From NCBI RefSeq assembly GCF_004765785.1, contig NZ_SBIT01000006.1, positions 62,001 through 126,000 on the forward strand: a stretch of DNA of 64,000 nucleotides, in the 5' to 3' direction. A program made the position numbers and the translations under genes. The notes below the pieces were generated by a model. It was not told where the DNA came from. It searched no databases and was given only the letters and a program-made list of their open reading frames with translations. Positions 1 through 8,157 of this stretch are shown piece by piece (within the stretch, counting starts at the first letter, position 1; the number at the start of each line of letters is the position of its first letter). This DNA comes from Halorussus ruber (GTDB taxonomy: Archaea; Halobacteriota; Halobacteria; Halobacteriales; Haladaptataceae).

Positions 1-1417
1 CCGCGAACTCGAAGACCGAGACGGTGCCGCCAGCGGCCGCGGGACCGCCTGCGACGAGGCCCCACAGCGGGAGCGACTGGACGAATCCGGCGAGCGCCTC
101 GGGGAAGAGGAACCAGAGGGTGCCCCAAATCAGAGCGTTCGTGATGACCGCCGGGACGAAGTACGCCGAGATGCGGTCGGCGACCTGCTGAATCTCGGGC
201 TGGCGGCTCTGGGCCTCCTTGACCAACTGGACGATTTGCTGGAGCGCAGTCTCCGCGCCGACCTTGGTGGCCTCGACGCGGAGGACGCCGTTCTCGTTGA
301 CGGTCGCGCCGACGACCTCGTCGCCGGGCGACTTCTCGACGGGGACCGACTCGCCGGTCACCATCGACTCGTCCACGGCGCTCTCGCCCTCTCGGACGAC
401 GCCGTCGGTCGGAATCTTCTCGCCGGGCCGGACCACCATCAGGTCGCCGACTTCAACGTCCTCGACGGGGATTTCCTCCTCGTCTCCGTCGCGGACGACC
501 GTCGCGGTGTCGGCCTCCATTTCGAGGAGTTTCCGGAGCGCGTCGCTCGCTTGGCCCTTCGAGCGGGCTTCGAGGTAGTTGCCGAGCGTGATGAACACAA
601 GGATGAGCGCCGCGGTGTCGAAGTAGAGACTCCCGGTGAACCCGAGCAGGACCGCCACGCTGTAGATGTAGGCGGTCGAGGAGCCGAGCGCAATCAGCAC
701 GTCCATGTTCGCGGTCCGGTTCTTGACGACCGCCTTGTATGAGTTCTCGTAGAACTCCTTGCCGAGGAAGTACTGAACCGGAGTCGCCAGCCCGAACATG
801 ACCCACCCGAGCGGGACGCCCAGCAAGGCCTCGCCGAGCAGGCCGTCGAACAGGTAGTGTTCGAGCATGAAGAAGATGAGCGGCGTGGACAGGACCGCGC
901 CGAAGATGGTCAGATTTCGCTGGTGGCGAATCTCCTCCTGTCTGGCGGCGTCCCGGCGGTCGGCGCTGGACTGCTTGCCGTCTTCGCCCTCGCCGCCCTC
1001 CTCGCGGACCGGCGAGTAGCCAGCGCCCTCGATGGCCTCGTAGAGGGAGTCGCGGTCCACGTCGTTGGGGTTGTAGCGCACGACGCCCTCGTCGGTGGCG
1101 TAGTTGACCTCCGCGGAGACGACCCCCGGCAGGGCTTCGAGGGCGTCCTCGTTGGTCTCCGCGCAGTTCGAGCAGGTCATGTCCGCGATGCCGATAGAGA
1201 CCTCCTCGGAGACGGGTTCGTAGCCCGACTCCTCGATGGCCTCGTAAATCTCGGCCAGCGTGACCTCGCCCGAGTCGTACTCGACGGTGCCCTCGTCGGT
1301 GGCGAAGTTGACGTTCACCTCCTCTATTCCGTCCAACTCGCTCAGGGCGTCTTCGACCGTCCCCGAGCAGTTGGCGCAACTCATGCCTCGTACGTCGAGG
1401 TGTGCGGTTCGCGCCAT
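1..1417 (-). CDS. copA: Copper-translocating P1B-type ATPase CopA, N-terminal two thirds (cut by window edge)
   Basis: The gene starts at 1417 on the minus strand and runs off the left edge. About 472 residues are visible. Two heavy-metal-associated domains open the protein, each with a CxxC metal site: CANC at residues 14-17 and CSNC at 82-85. Hydrophobic membrane segments follow, then the actuator-domain TGES motif near residue 354. This is the layout of a CopA-type Cu(+) exporter of the cytoplasmic membrane. The membrane metal-binding CPx motif, the phosphorylated DKTG and the nucleotide domain would lie outside the window, so the metal is inferred from the two HMA domains. An AAGGAG ribosome-binding site (complement of 1424-1429) sits 6 bases before the ATG and supports this start. 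Confidence 0.93.
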   Translation of the reverse strand, partial: MARTAHLDVRGMSCANCSGTVEDALSELDGIEEVNVNFATDEGTVEYDSGEVTLAEIYEAIEESGYEPVSEEVSIGIADMTCSNCAETNEDALEALPGVVSAEVNYATDEGVVRYNPNDVDRDSLYEAIEGAGYSPVREEGGEGEDGKQSSADRRDAARQEEIRHQRNLTIFGAVLSTPLIFFMLEHYLFDGLLGEALLGVPLGWVMFGLATPVQYFLGKEFYENSYKAVVKNRTANMDVLIALGSSTAYIYSVAVLLGFTGSLYFDTAALILVFITLGNYLEARSKGQASDALRKLLEMEADTATVVRDGDEEEIPVEDVEVGDLMVVRPGEKIPTDGVVREGESAVDESMVTGESVPVEKSPGDEVVGATVNENGVLRVEATKVGAETALQQIVQLVKEAQSRQPEIQQVADRISAYFVPAVITNALIWGTLWFLFPEALAGFVQSLPLWGLVAGGPAAAGGTVSVFEFA

Positions 1418-1663
1418 CGTTTGCTCCTTGATAGAAGGTACGGGACCCACGTTAAAGCGAGTTGTCCCTTACGAATACGGCGTAAATCCCGCCGATAGCT
1501 TTCTAGACTGTATCGAACGGGGTCACCATTTTTGTTTCCAAAGTAGGTGCGGGAGCGAAAATCGAGAGGGACTGGCACGAGGGACAGCTATAGATACTTG
1601 AAGAAAACATCTAGTCGTGTTTTGAAAAGATGCGTATGTCTCAGAAGCAGGAACAGACAGTCC

Positions 1664-2476
1664 TCACTCCGCCGCGTCGATGACCTCGTAGCCGACGTTC
1701 TGCTCGCGGAGCGCGTCGGTATGGGCGGTGAGTTCCGAGGAGACGGCCAGCAGAAGCACGTCGAGGCCCTTCGCGGCGGCCTCGCGGACCGCATCGACCG
1801 TCCCGAAGCGAATATCCGGGTCGAGTCCGGCGTCCCGCGCCGCGGCGAGGGCCTCGGTCCCGGCGACTGCCAGCAGGTCGTGAGAAGCGGCGCGGTCGGC
1901 GATTTCGGCCGATTCGACTGCCCTGCTCCCACCATCGCGGACCGGTGGAATCGAGACCACGGTCACGGCCCCTAAATCGTAGTCGAGGACGCCCGCGAAG
2001 TCGGTGACGCCCGCGTCGGCCCCCGCCGGGGCGTCCGTAACCGCAACTGCGGTTGTACTTCCGGACCGGCCGGGAGTCGCGCGGAGCGTTCCGTCCCGCA
2101 TCGAGAGCGACACGGCGTCGCCCTCCGACACGTCGGCGGTGGCGATTGCGGTCTCGACCTCGACCTCGCCGATGACGTCGGTCGAGACGTGTTCGACGTA
2201 GGCGCGGAGTTCGTCGGTCCGGCCCATCAGCCAATCGACGCCCTCCTTGGTGACCTCGTACCGACCTCTGCCGTGTTTCGTGACGTACCCTTGGTCTACG
2301 AGGTCCTTGAGGTAGTCGCTGACCGCTTGGGACGTGACGCCGATGGCGTCGGCGATTTCGCGCTGACTGACCGCGGGTTGGCGCTCGGCTATCTCGGCCA
2401 GAATCTGGTACCGCGTCGCGTGTCGCTTGCTCCGAAGCACGTTCGCCCCGTCGTCGCCGTCCGGTCGCTCCGACAT
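1664..2476 (-). CDS. Winged-helix transcriptional regulator, divergent from cbiT
   Basis: A 270-residue cytoplasmic protein. Residues about 15-75 form a winged helix-turn-helix, with the recognition region reading as QREIADAIGVTSQAVSDYLK, followed by a wing (YVTKHGRGRYEVTKEG). The remaining ~190 residues look like an alpha/beta ligand or signal domain: they contain repeated small-residue strands and end in a Rossmann-like stretch around LLAVAGTEALAAARDAG. The gene is transcribed away from the cobalamin operon start at 2626, with 149 bases between the two starts, so it is a reasonable candidate regulator of that operon. This role is inferred only from position. A motif at 2500-2521, just upstream of this start, recurs before cobA. 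Confidence 0.85.
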   Translation of the reverse strand: MSERPDGDDGANVLRSKRHATRYQILAEIAERQPAVSQREIADAIGVTSQAVSDYLKDLVDQGYVTKHGRGRYEVTKEGVDWLMGRTDELRAYVEHVSTDVIGEVEVETAIATADVSEGDAVSLSMRDGTLRATPGRSGSTTAVAVTDAPAGADAGVTDFAGVLDYDLGAVTVVSIPPVRDGGSRAVESAEIADRAASHDLLAVAGTEALAAARDAGLDPDIRFGTVDAVREAAAKGLDVLLLAVSSELTAHTDALREQNVGYEVIDAAE

Positions 2477-2499
2477 GCCCGGCGGTTCGGCACCCTACT

Positions 2500-2521
2500 G
2501 CAAGTATTTTTGCGTTACTCC
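2500..2521 (-). promoter_or_regulatory. Promoter-proximal motif shared with the cobA promoter
   Basis: Read on the plus strand this site matches the pattern GCAARTAYTTTTGMGTTACT followed by YC. It is identical at 18 of 22 positions to 22630-22651, which lies directly upstream of cobA. Both genes are on the minus strand. Here the A/T-rich core lies about 25-35 bases before the ATG at 2476, where a TATA-like element would sit for a leaderless transcript. The site may therefore be a promoter, an operator, or both. Confidence 0.45.
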
Positions 2522-2625
2522 CGGTGCAGTTTCGCTCTCGGGCCTCGGAGCCCTCGTTATTGAAATACTACTTGCTCTAATACAACCATAATTGTTTTAT
2601 TCGTCGCCCGAAGTTGTATCCAGTG

Positions 2626-3234
2626 ATGGCGAGGATAGCGCTTCCGAAGGACGCGAAGGCTGGCCCGACCAAATCGGAGGTCAGGGCGGTCCTGCTGGGC
2701 AAACTCGACCTGCGCGAGGACGACCACTTCGTAGAGGTCGGTTCCTGCACGGGTGCCGTCACTATCGAGGCGGCGCGCCGAGCCGGCCGGGTCACTGCCC
2801 TCGAACGAAAGGCGGACCGACTCGAAACCACCCGCGAGAACCTCTCGGCGAACGGTATCGAGGCGGGCGAGAACGATACTGTGACGCTACGCGAGGCCGA
2901 GGCACCCGAGGGCCTTCCCGACGACGCCGACGCCCTCTTTCTGGGCGGCAGTCGGAACTTCGAGGCGGTCCTCGACCACGCGGTCGAGACCGGCGTCGAG
3001 ACGGTCGTGATGAACGTCTCGCGCCTCGAAGTCGCCGGGCGAGCGGTCGAGGCCTTCCGCGACCGGGACCTCCTCTCGGAGGTGGTTCAGGTCCAAGTCA
3101 GCCACGGCTACGAGTTGGTCGGCGCGACCAGTTTCGACTCCCAGAACCCGGTCTACACGGTGGTCGGCGGAGCGGAGGCCGAAGAAAGCGAGTCCGAGAC
3201 CGAACCGGCGGACGCCGAGGAGGGCGCGCCATGA
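2626..3234 (+). CDS. cbiT: Cobalt-precorrin-6B (C15) methyltransferase/decarboxylase CbiT
   Basis: A 202-residue class I SAM-dependent methyltransferase. It shows the SAM-binding glycine region FVEVGSCTGAVTIEAAR near residues 34-50 and the acidic ALERKADRLE strand that follows. CbiT methylates C15 and removes the acetate carboxyl at C12 in the cobalt-early cobalamin pathway. The protein stands alone: the CbiE half that is fused to it in CobL-type proteins is a separate gene at 19664. The ATG at 2626 is preferred over a TTG four codons upstream because the family normally starts close to the first strand. The stop overlaps the cbiL start as ATGA, so translation is probably coupled. This is the first gene of the long plus-strand operon. 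Confidence 0.93.
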   Translation: MARIALPKDAKAGPTKSEVRAVLLGKLDLREDDHFVEVGSCTGAVTIEAARRAGRVTALERKADRLETTRENLSANGIEAGENDTVTLREAEAPEGLPDDADALFLGGSRNFEAVLDHAVETGVETVVMNVSRLEVAGRAVEAFRDRDLLSEVVQVQVSHGYELVGATSFDSQNPVYTVVGGAEAEESESETEPADAEEGAP

Positions 3235-3941
3235 CCCTCTACGGCGTCGGCCTCGGTCCCGGTGACGCCGACCTCGTGACGGTTCGTGGCAAGCGCGTCC
3301 TCGATTCCGCCGACGTGGTGTACTCGCCCGGCCGCCTCTCGCGGTCGGTGGCGACCGAGTACGTCCTCGAGTCCAAAATCGGCGACCTCGACTTCCCGAT
3401 GACCCGCGACCCCGACGAACTCCGGAGCGCGTGGAAAGACGCCGCGGCCGAAATCGCTCCGCGGGCCGCGGACGGGGACGCTGCCTTCGTCACGCTCGGC
3501 GACCCCAACGTCTATTCTACCTTCGGCCACCTCCGGCGAACGATGGACGCCTTCCACCCCGAAGTAGACCTCGAAATCGTGCCCGGCGTGAGCGCGGTGA
3601 CCGCGTTCGCCACCGCGCTGGGCGTCGAAATCGACGCCGGGGCGGGCCTCGCGCTGAAGGAGGCCTCCCGAGGTCGGTCCCCGACCGGGCCGGACCGGAT
3701 GGTCCTGTTCAAAGTCACCGACGCGCCCGCGACCCACGAGGGCCTCGCGGAAGCGGGCTACGACGTGACCTACGGTCGCCGCCTCTACATGGAGCAGGGC
3801 GAGACGATTGTCACCAGCGACCCAGAAGAAATCGCCGAACGCGACTACTACACTCTCGCCTACGCCGAGAAGCGCGGCATCGAGAAGGACCGCGCGACCG
3901 CCGAGTTCGATAGGACAGCGGAAACGGAGGGGTCGGCGTGA
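3231..3941 (+). CDS. cbiL: Cobalt-factor II C20-methyltransferase CbiL
   Basis: A 236-residue tetrapyrrole methyltransferase of the CbiL/CobI family, which adds the C20 methyl group to cobalt-factor II. The N-terminus carries the family's GVGLGPGDADLVT loop at residues 5-17. The middle has LGDPNVYSTFGHL and the VPGVSAVTAFA segment, which together form the SAM and substrate clefts. The length is typical for the family. It overlaps cbiT by 4 bases at the start and cbiF by 4 bases at the end (GTGA), consistent with one polycistronic message. Confidence 0.95.
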   Translation: MTLYGVGLGPGDADLVTVRGKRVLDSADVVYSPGRLSRSVATEYVLESKIGDLDFPMTRDPDELRSAWKDAAAEIAPRAADGDAAFVTLGDPNVYSTFGHLRRTMDAFHPEVDLEIVPGVSAVTAFATALGVEIDAGAGLALKEASRGRSPTGPDRMVLFKVTDAPATHEGLAEAGYDVTYGRRLYMEQGETIVTSDPEEIAERDYYTLAYAEKRGIEKDRATAEFDRTAETEGSA

Positions 3942-4840
3942 CGAACGGCGGCCACGGGTCCCGAGACGCCATGGAGGCCCCCCAAGACGCAATCGACGCC
4001 CAGAGTGACGCCCGCCAGCGGGACCGCGACCGGCGGGTCTACGAACACACCGCTGGCGACGTGCAGGAGGGCGTTCCCTTCATCGGAGCGGGACCGGGCG
4101 ACCCCGGCCTGCTGACTGTGACCGGCAAGCAACTCGTGGAGGACGCCGACCTCGTGGTCCACGCCGGGTCGCTGGTCAACAGCGAACTCCTCGAAGCGTA
4201 CTGCGACGACGCCGAACTGGTCAACTCGGTCGGCAAGGACCTCGAAGAACTCGTTCCCCTGATGCGGGACGCCTACGAGGAGGGCCGGAGCGTGGTCCGC
4301 CTCCACAGCGGCGACCCCGCGGTCTACGGCGCGGCGCTCGAACAGATGGACGCCTTGGAACACGAGGACGTGCCGACCTACCTCGTGCCGGGCGTGACCT
4401 CGGCGTTCGCCGCGAGCGCGACCCTTCGGACCCAACTCACGCTCAACGAGACCGCCAACCACGTCGCGTTCACCCGGCCGCAGGGCAAGACGTTGGACCC
4501 CGAGGACGACCACATCGGCGAGTTCGTGGGGATGGGCGACGTGACGACCTGCATCTACCTCGGCACCCACGCGGTCGGCGAGACGATGGACCGCCTGCTG
4601 GACGAGGGCCACGACCCCGACACCCCGGTCGCGGTGGTCTACCACGCCTCGTGGCCCGACGAGGAGGTCATCGAGGGCACCATCGAGACCATCGGCGAGA
4701 AGGTCGAGGCGGCCGGGTATCGGGCCTCCGCGATGGTCGTCGTCGGCGAGGCCACCACCGGGTCGGGTTACGAGCGGTCGTATCTGTACGGCGACTGGGC
4801 GAACGGCTCCGAGACAGAAGAGGGGTGTTCGGATGACTGA
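3938..4840 (+). CDS. cbiF: Cobalt-precorrin-4 C11-methyltransferase CbiF
   Basis: A 300-residue tetrapyrrole methyltransferase with the CbiF/CobM signature VPFIGAGPGDPGLLTVTG near residues 46-63, the LHSGDPAVYGA loop and VPGVTSAFAASATL. It methylates C11 of cobalt-precorrin-4. The first ~45 residues are a polar acidic extension that bacterial CbiF proteins usually lack. The GTG start is supported by the GTGA overlap with cbiL. Downstream, the operon is interrupted by a 121-bp structured repeat (4872-4992) before cbiG. An ATG at 4833 overlaps this gene's stop but opens only a short frame through that repeat. Confidence 0.95.
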   Translation: MTNGGHGSRDAMEAPQDAIDAQSDARQRDRDRRVYEHTAGDVQEGVPFIGAGPGDPGLLTVTGKQLVEDADLVVHAGSLVNSELLEAYCDDAELVNSVGKDLEELVPLMRDAYEEGRSVVRLHSGDPAVYGAALEQMDALEHEDVPTYLVPGVTSAFAASATLRTQLTLNETANHVAFTRPQGKTLDPEDDHIGEFVGMGDVTTCIYLGTHAVGETMDRLLDEGHDPDTPVAVVYHASWPDEEVIEGTIETIGEKVEAAGYRASAMVVVGEATTGSGYERSYLYGDWANGSETEEGCSDD

Positions 4841-4871
4841 GACTGTCCGCCGAAGCGGGCGGGAAGACCTC

Positions 4872-4992
4872 GAAAGCCCCCGCCCGGTCGCGGTCGCTGG
4901 CCGACATATCTGCGCCTTCCCGCACCACGCGGCGCAGATAGGGGTCGGCCAGACGACCACGGTAAACGCGACCGGGCGGCCCCTTTCAGTCC
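4872..4992 (+). repeat. Dispersed structured repeat, copy A (inside the cobalamin operon)
   Basis: One of four copies in the window of a ~120-130 bp element that begins GAAAGCCC and ends CCTTTCAGTCC. Three nested helices can be drawn. The outer one pairs CCCGGTCGCG with CGCGACCGGG. The middle one pairs CTGGCCGAC with GTCGGCCAG. The inner one pairs ATCTGCGCC with GGCGCAGAT. The other copies are at 11827-11955 (minus), 39849-39970 and 56842-56967. This copy lies between cbiF and cbiG on the transcribed strand, so it should be part of the operon mRNA. Confidence 0.85.
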
Positions 4993-5080
4993 ACCCAGAC
5001 AGTCGAACGTTCAGTCGAGCGCGTTCTCGATGGATGGACTCGCCGAGCGAAACCGAGTTGCAGTCGAAGATACTCGAACC

Positions 5081-6052
5081 ATGAGTACGGACAACAACGA
5101 TTCCAGTAGTAGCTGTAAAACACCCGATTCCGACGGCGAAGTAGCCGAGGAGATAGCCGTCGTCGCCTTCGAGCGCAAGATGGACACCGCCGAGGAGATA
5201 GTCGAGGGAATCGGCGACCGGTACGAGACCGTCGACGTGCTGGAGTACCACGGCGACGTGTTCGAGGAGTACTGGGGCGAGTACGACTGCTTCGTCGGCC
5301 TGATGGCCAGCGGTATCGCCATGCGAAAGACCGCCCACCTCCTCGACGACAAGTGGGACGACCCCGCCATCTGCGTCGTGGACGAGGAACTGACGTGGGC
5401 CATCCCCATCACGGGCGGCCACCACGGCGCGAATCAGGTCGCCGACGACTTGGCCTCGATGGGCGCTGTCCCGGCGATGACCACCGCCTCGGAGGCCGCC
5501 GACAAGCAGGGCGTCGAGAAGCAGGCCAAGGCCCTCGACGCCCACGTCGTCAACGGCGACTCGACGGTCGCCACCAACCTCGCGGTGCTGGACGACGAAC
5601 TCGGCCCCGTAGAGCGCCTCGACGGTCCGAAGGCGGTCCTCGTCGGCGACGACGTGACGGTCCTCAAGCGCAACAAAGACGACGGAGAGGGCGTCGTCCT
5701 CGGGACCGGAAGCGTCTCCGGCGCGACGAGCGAGCAGTTCCTCGCGGCGTGGAAGCGCGCCCTCGAATCGACCGACTACGACCTCGACGACGTGGAGTTC
5801 GTCGCCACCGCGACCCGGAAGGAGGACGAGGAGGGACTCCTCGCCGCGGCCGACGAGTTAGACCTCGGCGTGGTCGCCTTCGAGAAAGAAACCCTCGAAG
5901 ACTTCGAGGGACCCACCCCGTCGAAGTCCAAGGAACTCATCGGTTGGCCCGGCATCGCCGAGGCCTCGGCCATCGCCGGAGGGCGAAACCACGACCTCGT
6001 TGCCGAAAAAACGCGGTACGACGACGCCGTGACCGTGGCGGTGGGGCGATAG
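5081..6052 (+). CDS. cbiG: Cobalt-precorrin-5A hydrolase CbiG
   Basis: A 323-residue protein of the CbiG family, which opens the delta-lactone of cobalt-precorrin-5A and releases acetaldehyde. The N-terminal half has the family's VGLMASGIAMRKTAHLL region and the glycine-rich ITGGHHGANQVADDLA motif. The C-terminal half carries VVLGTGSVSGATSEQFL and the final GWPGIAEASAIAGG segment. The ATG at 5081 is preferred. An in-frame ATG at 5030 would add 17 residues that resemble nothing in the family. This is the only cob gene of the first operon without an overlap to its predecessor, because a structured repeat occupies the gap. Confidence 0.92.
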   Translation: MSTDNNDSSSSCKTPDSDGEVAEEIAVVAFERKMDTAEEIVEGIGDRYETVDVLEYHGDVFEEYWGEYDCFVGLMASGIAMRKTAHLLDDKWDDPAICVVDEELTWAIPITGGHHGANQVADDLASMGAVPAMTTASEAADKQGVEKQAKALDAHVVNGDSTVATNLAVLDDELGPVERLDGPKAVLVGDDVTVLKRNKDDGEGVVLGTGSVSGATSEQFLAAWKRALESTDYDLDDVEFVATATRKEDEEGLLAAADELDLGVVAFEKETLEDFEGPTPSKSKELIGWPGIAEASAIAGGRNHDLVAEKTRYDDAVTVAVGR

Positions 6053-6053
6053 C

Positions 6054-6908
6054 ATGAGTGAAGAAGTGGGCACCCTCTACGTCGTCGGCATCGGCCCCGG
6101 CCTGCCCCACGCGATGACCCAAGAGGCCAAAGACGTGATTCGGACCGCCGACTGCGTCATCGCCTCGAACCTCTATCAGGAGTTCCTGCGGAAGGACGGC
6201 ACCCTCCCGCCGGAGTCCGAGACCGAGCAGGCAGCGGACGACGCCGCAATCGCCACCCGACACGACGGGACCGAGCAGGAGGTCGTTCGCTCCTCGATGG
6301 GTCGGCAGGTCGAACTCGCCCGCGAGGCGTTCGAGCGGGTCCGCGATGGCGAGGACGTGGCCCACGTCTCCGGCGGCGACCCGAACGTCTACGGCAAGTC
6401 GGACCTCGTGTTCACGATGGCCGAGGAGGAAGACGCGACCGACGTGCCCATCGAAATCGTGCCGGGCGTCACCGCGGCGCTCGGCGGCGCGGCCAACCTC
6501 GGCGCGCCCCTCAGCAACGACTTCTGCACGATTTCGCTCTCGGACAAGTGGCGGGGCTGGGACGAAATCGAGGAGAAACTGAGAGCCGCCGCAATCAGCG
6601 GGTTCGTCGTGGTCCTCTACAACTGCTGGCGCGACTACGAGCGAGCCATCGAGGTCCTCCGCGAGGAGCGAGCAGACCACGTGCCGGTCGGCATCTTCAA
6701 CGACGCTGGCCGGGCCGAGGCGGGCCGGAACCTCGAAGACGAGACCCACACCATCACGACGCTCGGCGAGGCCACCGACCACGACGAGAAGGTCGGCGGG
6801 ATGGGGACCTCCCTCCTCGTCGGCAACCACGAGACGAAGGTGTGGCGCAACGACGACCGAGAGTACCTCGTCACTCCTCGCGGCGGGCGTGACGTAGACG
6901 ATTTCTGA
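6054..6908 (+). CDS. cbiH1: CbiH-type (precorrin-3B C17) methyltransferase, first paralogue
   Basis: A 284-residue tetrapyrrole methyltransferase with VVGIGPGLPHAMTQEAKD near residues 9-26, SGGDPNVYGKSDLV and VPGVTAALGGAANLGAPL, and a long C-terminal part (VVVLYNCWRDYERAIEVL) typical of CbiH/CobJ. That family methylates C17 and contracts the ring. A second, more canonical CbiH follows 7 bases downstream. This copy is the more divergent of the pair: TADCVIASNLYQEFL replaces the usual GYxTYV region. It may have taken another methylation step, for example the C1 step normally done by CbiD, which is not seen here. That is inference only. Confidence 0.88.
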   Translation: MSEEVGTLYVVGIGPGLPHAMTQEAKDVIRTADCVIASNLYQEFLRKDGTLPPESETEQAADDAAIATRHDGTEQEVVRSSMGRQVELAREAFERVRDGEDVAHVSGGDPNVYGKSDLVFTMAEEEDATDVPIEIVPGVTAALGGAANLGAPLSNDFCTISLSDKWRGWDEIEEKLRAAAISGFVVVLYNCWRDYERAIEVLREERADHVPVGIFNDAGRAEAGRNLEDETHTITTLGEATDHDEKVGGMGTSLLVGNHETKVWRNDDREYLVTPRGGRDVDDF

Positions 6909-6915
6909 ATCAATC

Positions 6916-7911
6916 ATGAGCACCGACGACACCGAACCGAGTGAATCGAAGTGCGGCGCATCGAGCAGTACGGACACAGAGGCGAGTGAATCGAGCGGGT
7001 CGAAGTGCGGCGCGACGAAAACCGAGACCGCCGAGTCGAAGTGCGGCGGGTCGAGTTCGACCGACGACAGCACGTCGAAATGCGGCGGTTCGAGCGACGA
7101 GGAGGAAGTCGGTTCGACAGTCGAGGACTTCGACGCCGACCCCGGCAGACTCGTGGCGGTCGGTCTCGGACCGGGCGAACCCGAGGGGATGACCAGTCGG
7201 GCGAAGACCGCCCTCGCAGCGGTCGAACACATCGTGGGCTACACGACCTACGTCGAACTCCTGCCCGACGACATCACCGAGAGCGCCGAGGACATCTACT
7301 CGACGCCGATGTGCGGCGAGGTCTCACGGACAGAGGAGGCCATCGACCGGGCGCTTTCGGGCAACGACGTGGCCATCATCGGGAGCGGCGACCCGAACGT
7401 CTACGCGCTGGCCGGTCTCGCGCTGGAGATTCTCGAATCCAAGGGCGGGACGGCCTCGATGGTCGATTTCGAGGTCGTTCCCGGCGTCCCGGCGGCCCAG
7501 TCCTGCGCGGCCAGAGTCGGCGCGCCCCTCGTGAACGACACCGTGAGCATCAGCCTCTCGGACCACCTCACCGACATGCCGACCATCGAGTCGCGGCTTC
7601 ACGCCACCGCCAAGGAGGGGTTCACCATCGCCATCTACAACCCGTGGAGTCGCAAGCGCCGGGAGAACTTCGAGAAGTGCTGTGAGATTCTGCTGGAACA
7701 CCGAGACGAGGACACCCCGGTCGGCGTGGTCCACGCCGCGGGACGCGACGACGAGGAGGTCGAGATAGTGACGCTCGGCGACCTCCCGGACCTCGGCGAG
7801 ACCGACCTGATAGACATGACGACCACGCTCCTCGTGGGCAACGACGAGACCTACGTCTGGGACGACCGGATGGTCACCCCGCGGGGCTACGAGACGAAGT
7901 ACGACTACTGA
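6916..7911 (+). CDS. cbiH2: CbiH-type C17-methyltransferase, second paralogue, with SKCG-repeat N-terminal tail
   Basis: A 331-residue protein. From about residue 78 it is a canonical CbiH: VAVGLGPGEPEGMTSRAK, GYTTYVELL, IGSGDPNVYALAGLALEI and VPGVPAAQSCAARVGAPL. It is expected to catalyse C17 methylation and ring contraction. The first ~77 residues are a disordered Ser/Thr/Glu-rich tail holding four copies of SKCG followed by A or G, which place cysteines at 13, 31, 43 and 56. Such a tail is not part of the bacterial family. Regularly spaced cysteines suggest metal or cluster handling, or attachment to a partner. The gene is 4 bases upstream of a ferredoxin gene. Confidence 0.92.
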   Translation: MSTDDTEPSESKCGASSSTDTEASESSGSKCGATKTETAESKCGGSSSTDDSTSKCGGSSDEEEVGSTVEDFDADPGRLVAVGLGPGEPEGMTSRAKTALAAVEHIVGYTTYVELLPDDITESAEDIYSTPMCGEVSRTEEAIDRALSGNDVAIIGSGDPNVYALAGLALEILESKGGTASMVDFEVVPGVPAAQSCAARVGAPLVNDTVSISLSDHLTDMPTIESRLHATAKEGFTIAIYNPWSRKRRENFEKCCEILLEHRDEDTPVGVVHAAGRDDEEVEIVTLGDLPDLGETDLIDMTTTLLVGNDETYVWDDRMVTPRGYETKYDY

Positions 7912-7914
7912 GAG

Positions 7915-8157
7915 ATGTACCGAGTAGCTATCGACACCGACGCCTGCGACGGCATCTTCGCCTGCCTGACACGAGACGGCCGATTCGCGGAGGCCGAGGA
8001 CGGCCTCGCAACTATCGAAGCGGACGCGGGGAACGTCCGGCGCGAGGAGGGACGAGTCGTCGCGGAGTTCGACGACGACCGGCGGGCAGACGCCGAACAA
8101 GCCGCCGCTGCCTGCCCGCCGAACGCAATCAGCGTGGAGGAGGTAAGCGATGAGTGA
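7915..8157 (+). CDS. Small [3Fe-4S]-type ferredoxin in the cobalamin operon
   Basis: An 80-residue acidic protein with three cysteines: a C-x5-C pair at 11 and 17 and a Cys-Pro at 67. This is the pattern of single-cluster [3Fe-4S] ferredoxins, which lack the second cysteine of the usual C-x2-C-x2-C group. It is embedded in the operon, 3 bases after cbiH2, and overlaps the next gene by 8 bases. It probably supplies electrons to a step of corrin-ring synthesis, such as a ring reduction in place of the missing CbiJ or a factor III/precorrin-3 reduction. The exact partner cannot be read from the sequence. Confidence 0.8.
   Translation: MYRVAIDTDACDGIFACLTRDGRFAEAEDGLATIEADAGNVRREEGRVVAEFDDDRRADAEQAAAACPPNAISVEEVSDE

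Noticed and set aside
4833-5084. A short frame starting at an ATG overlapping the cbiF stop
   Set aside because: It reads straight through structured repeat copy A, and its composition is not protein-like. It is at most a relic of an earlier coupled start.
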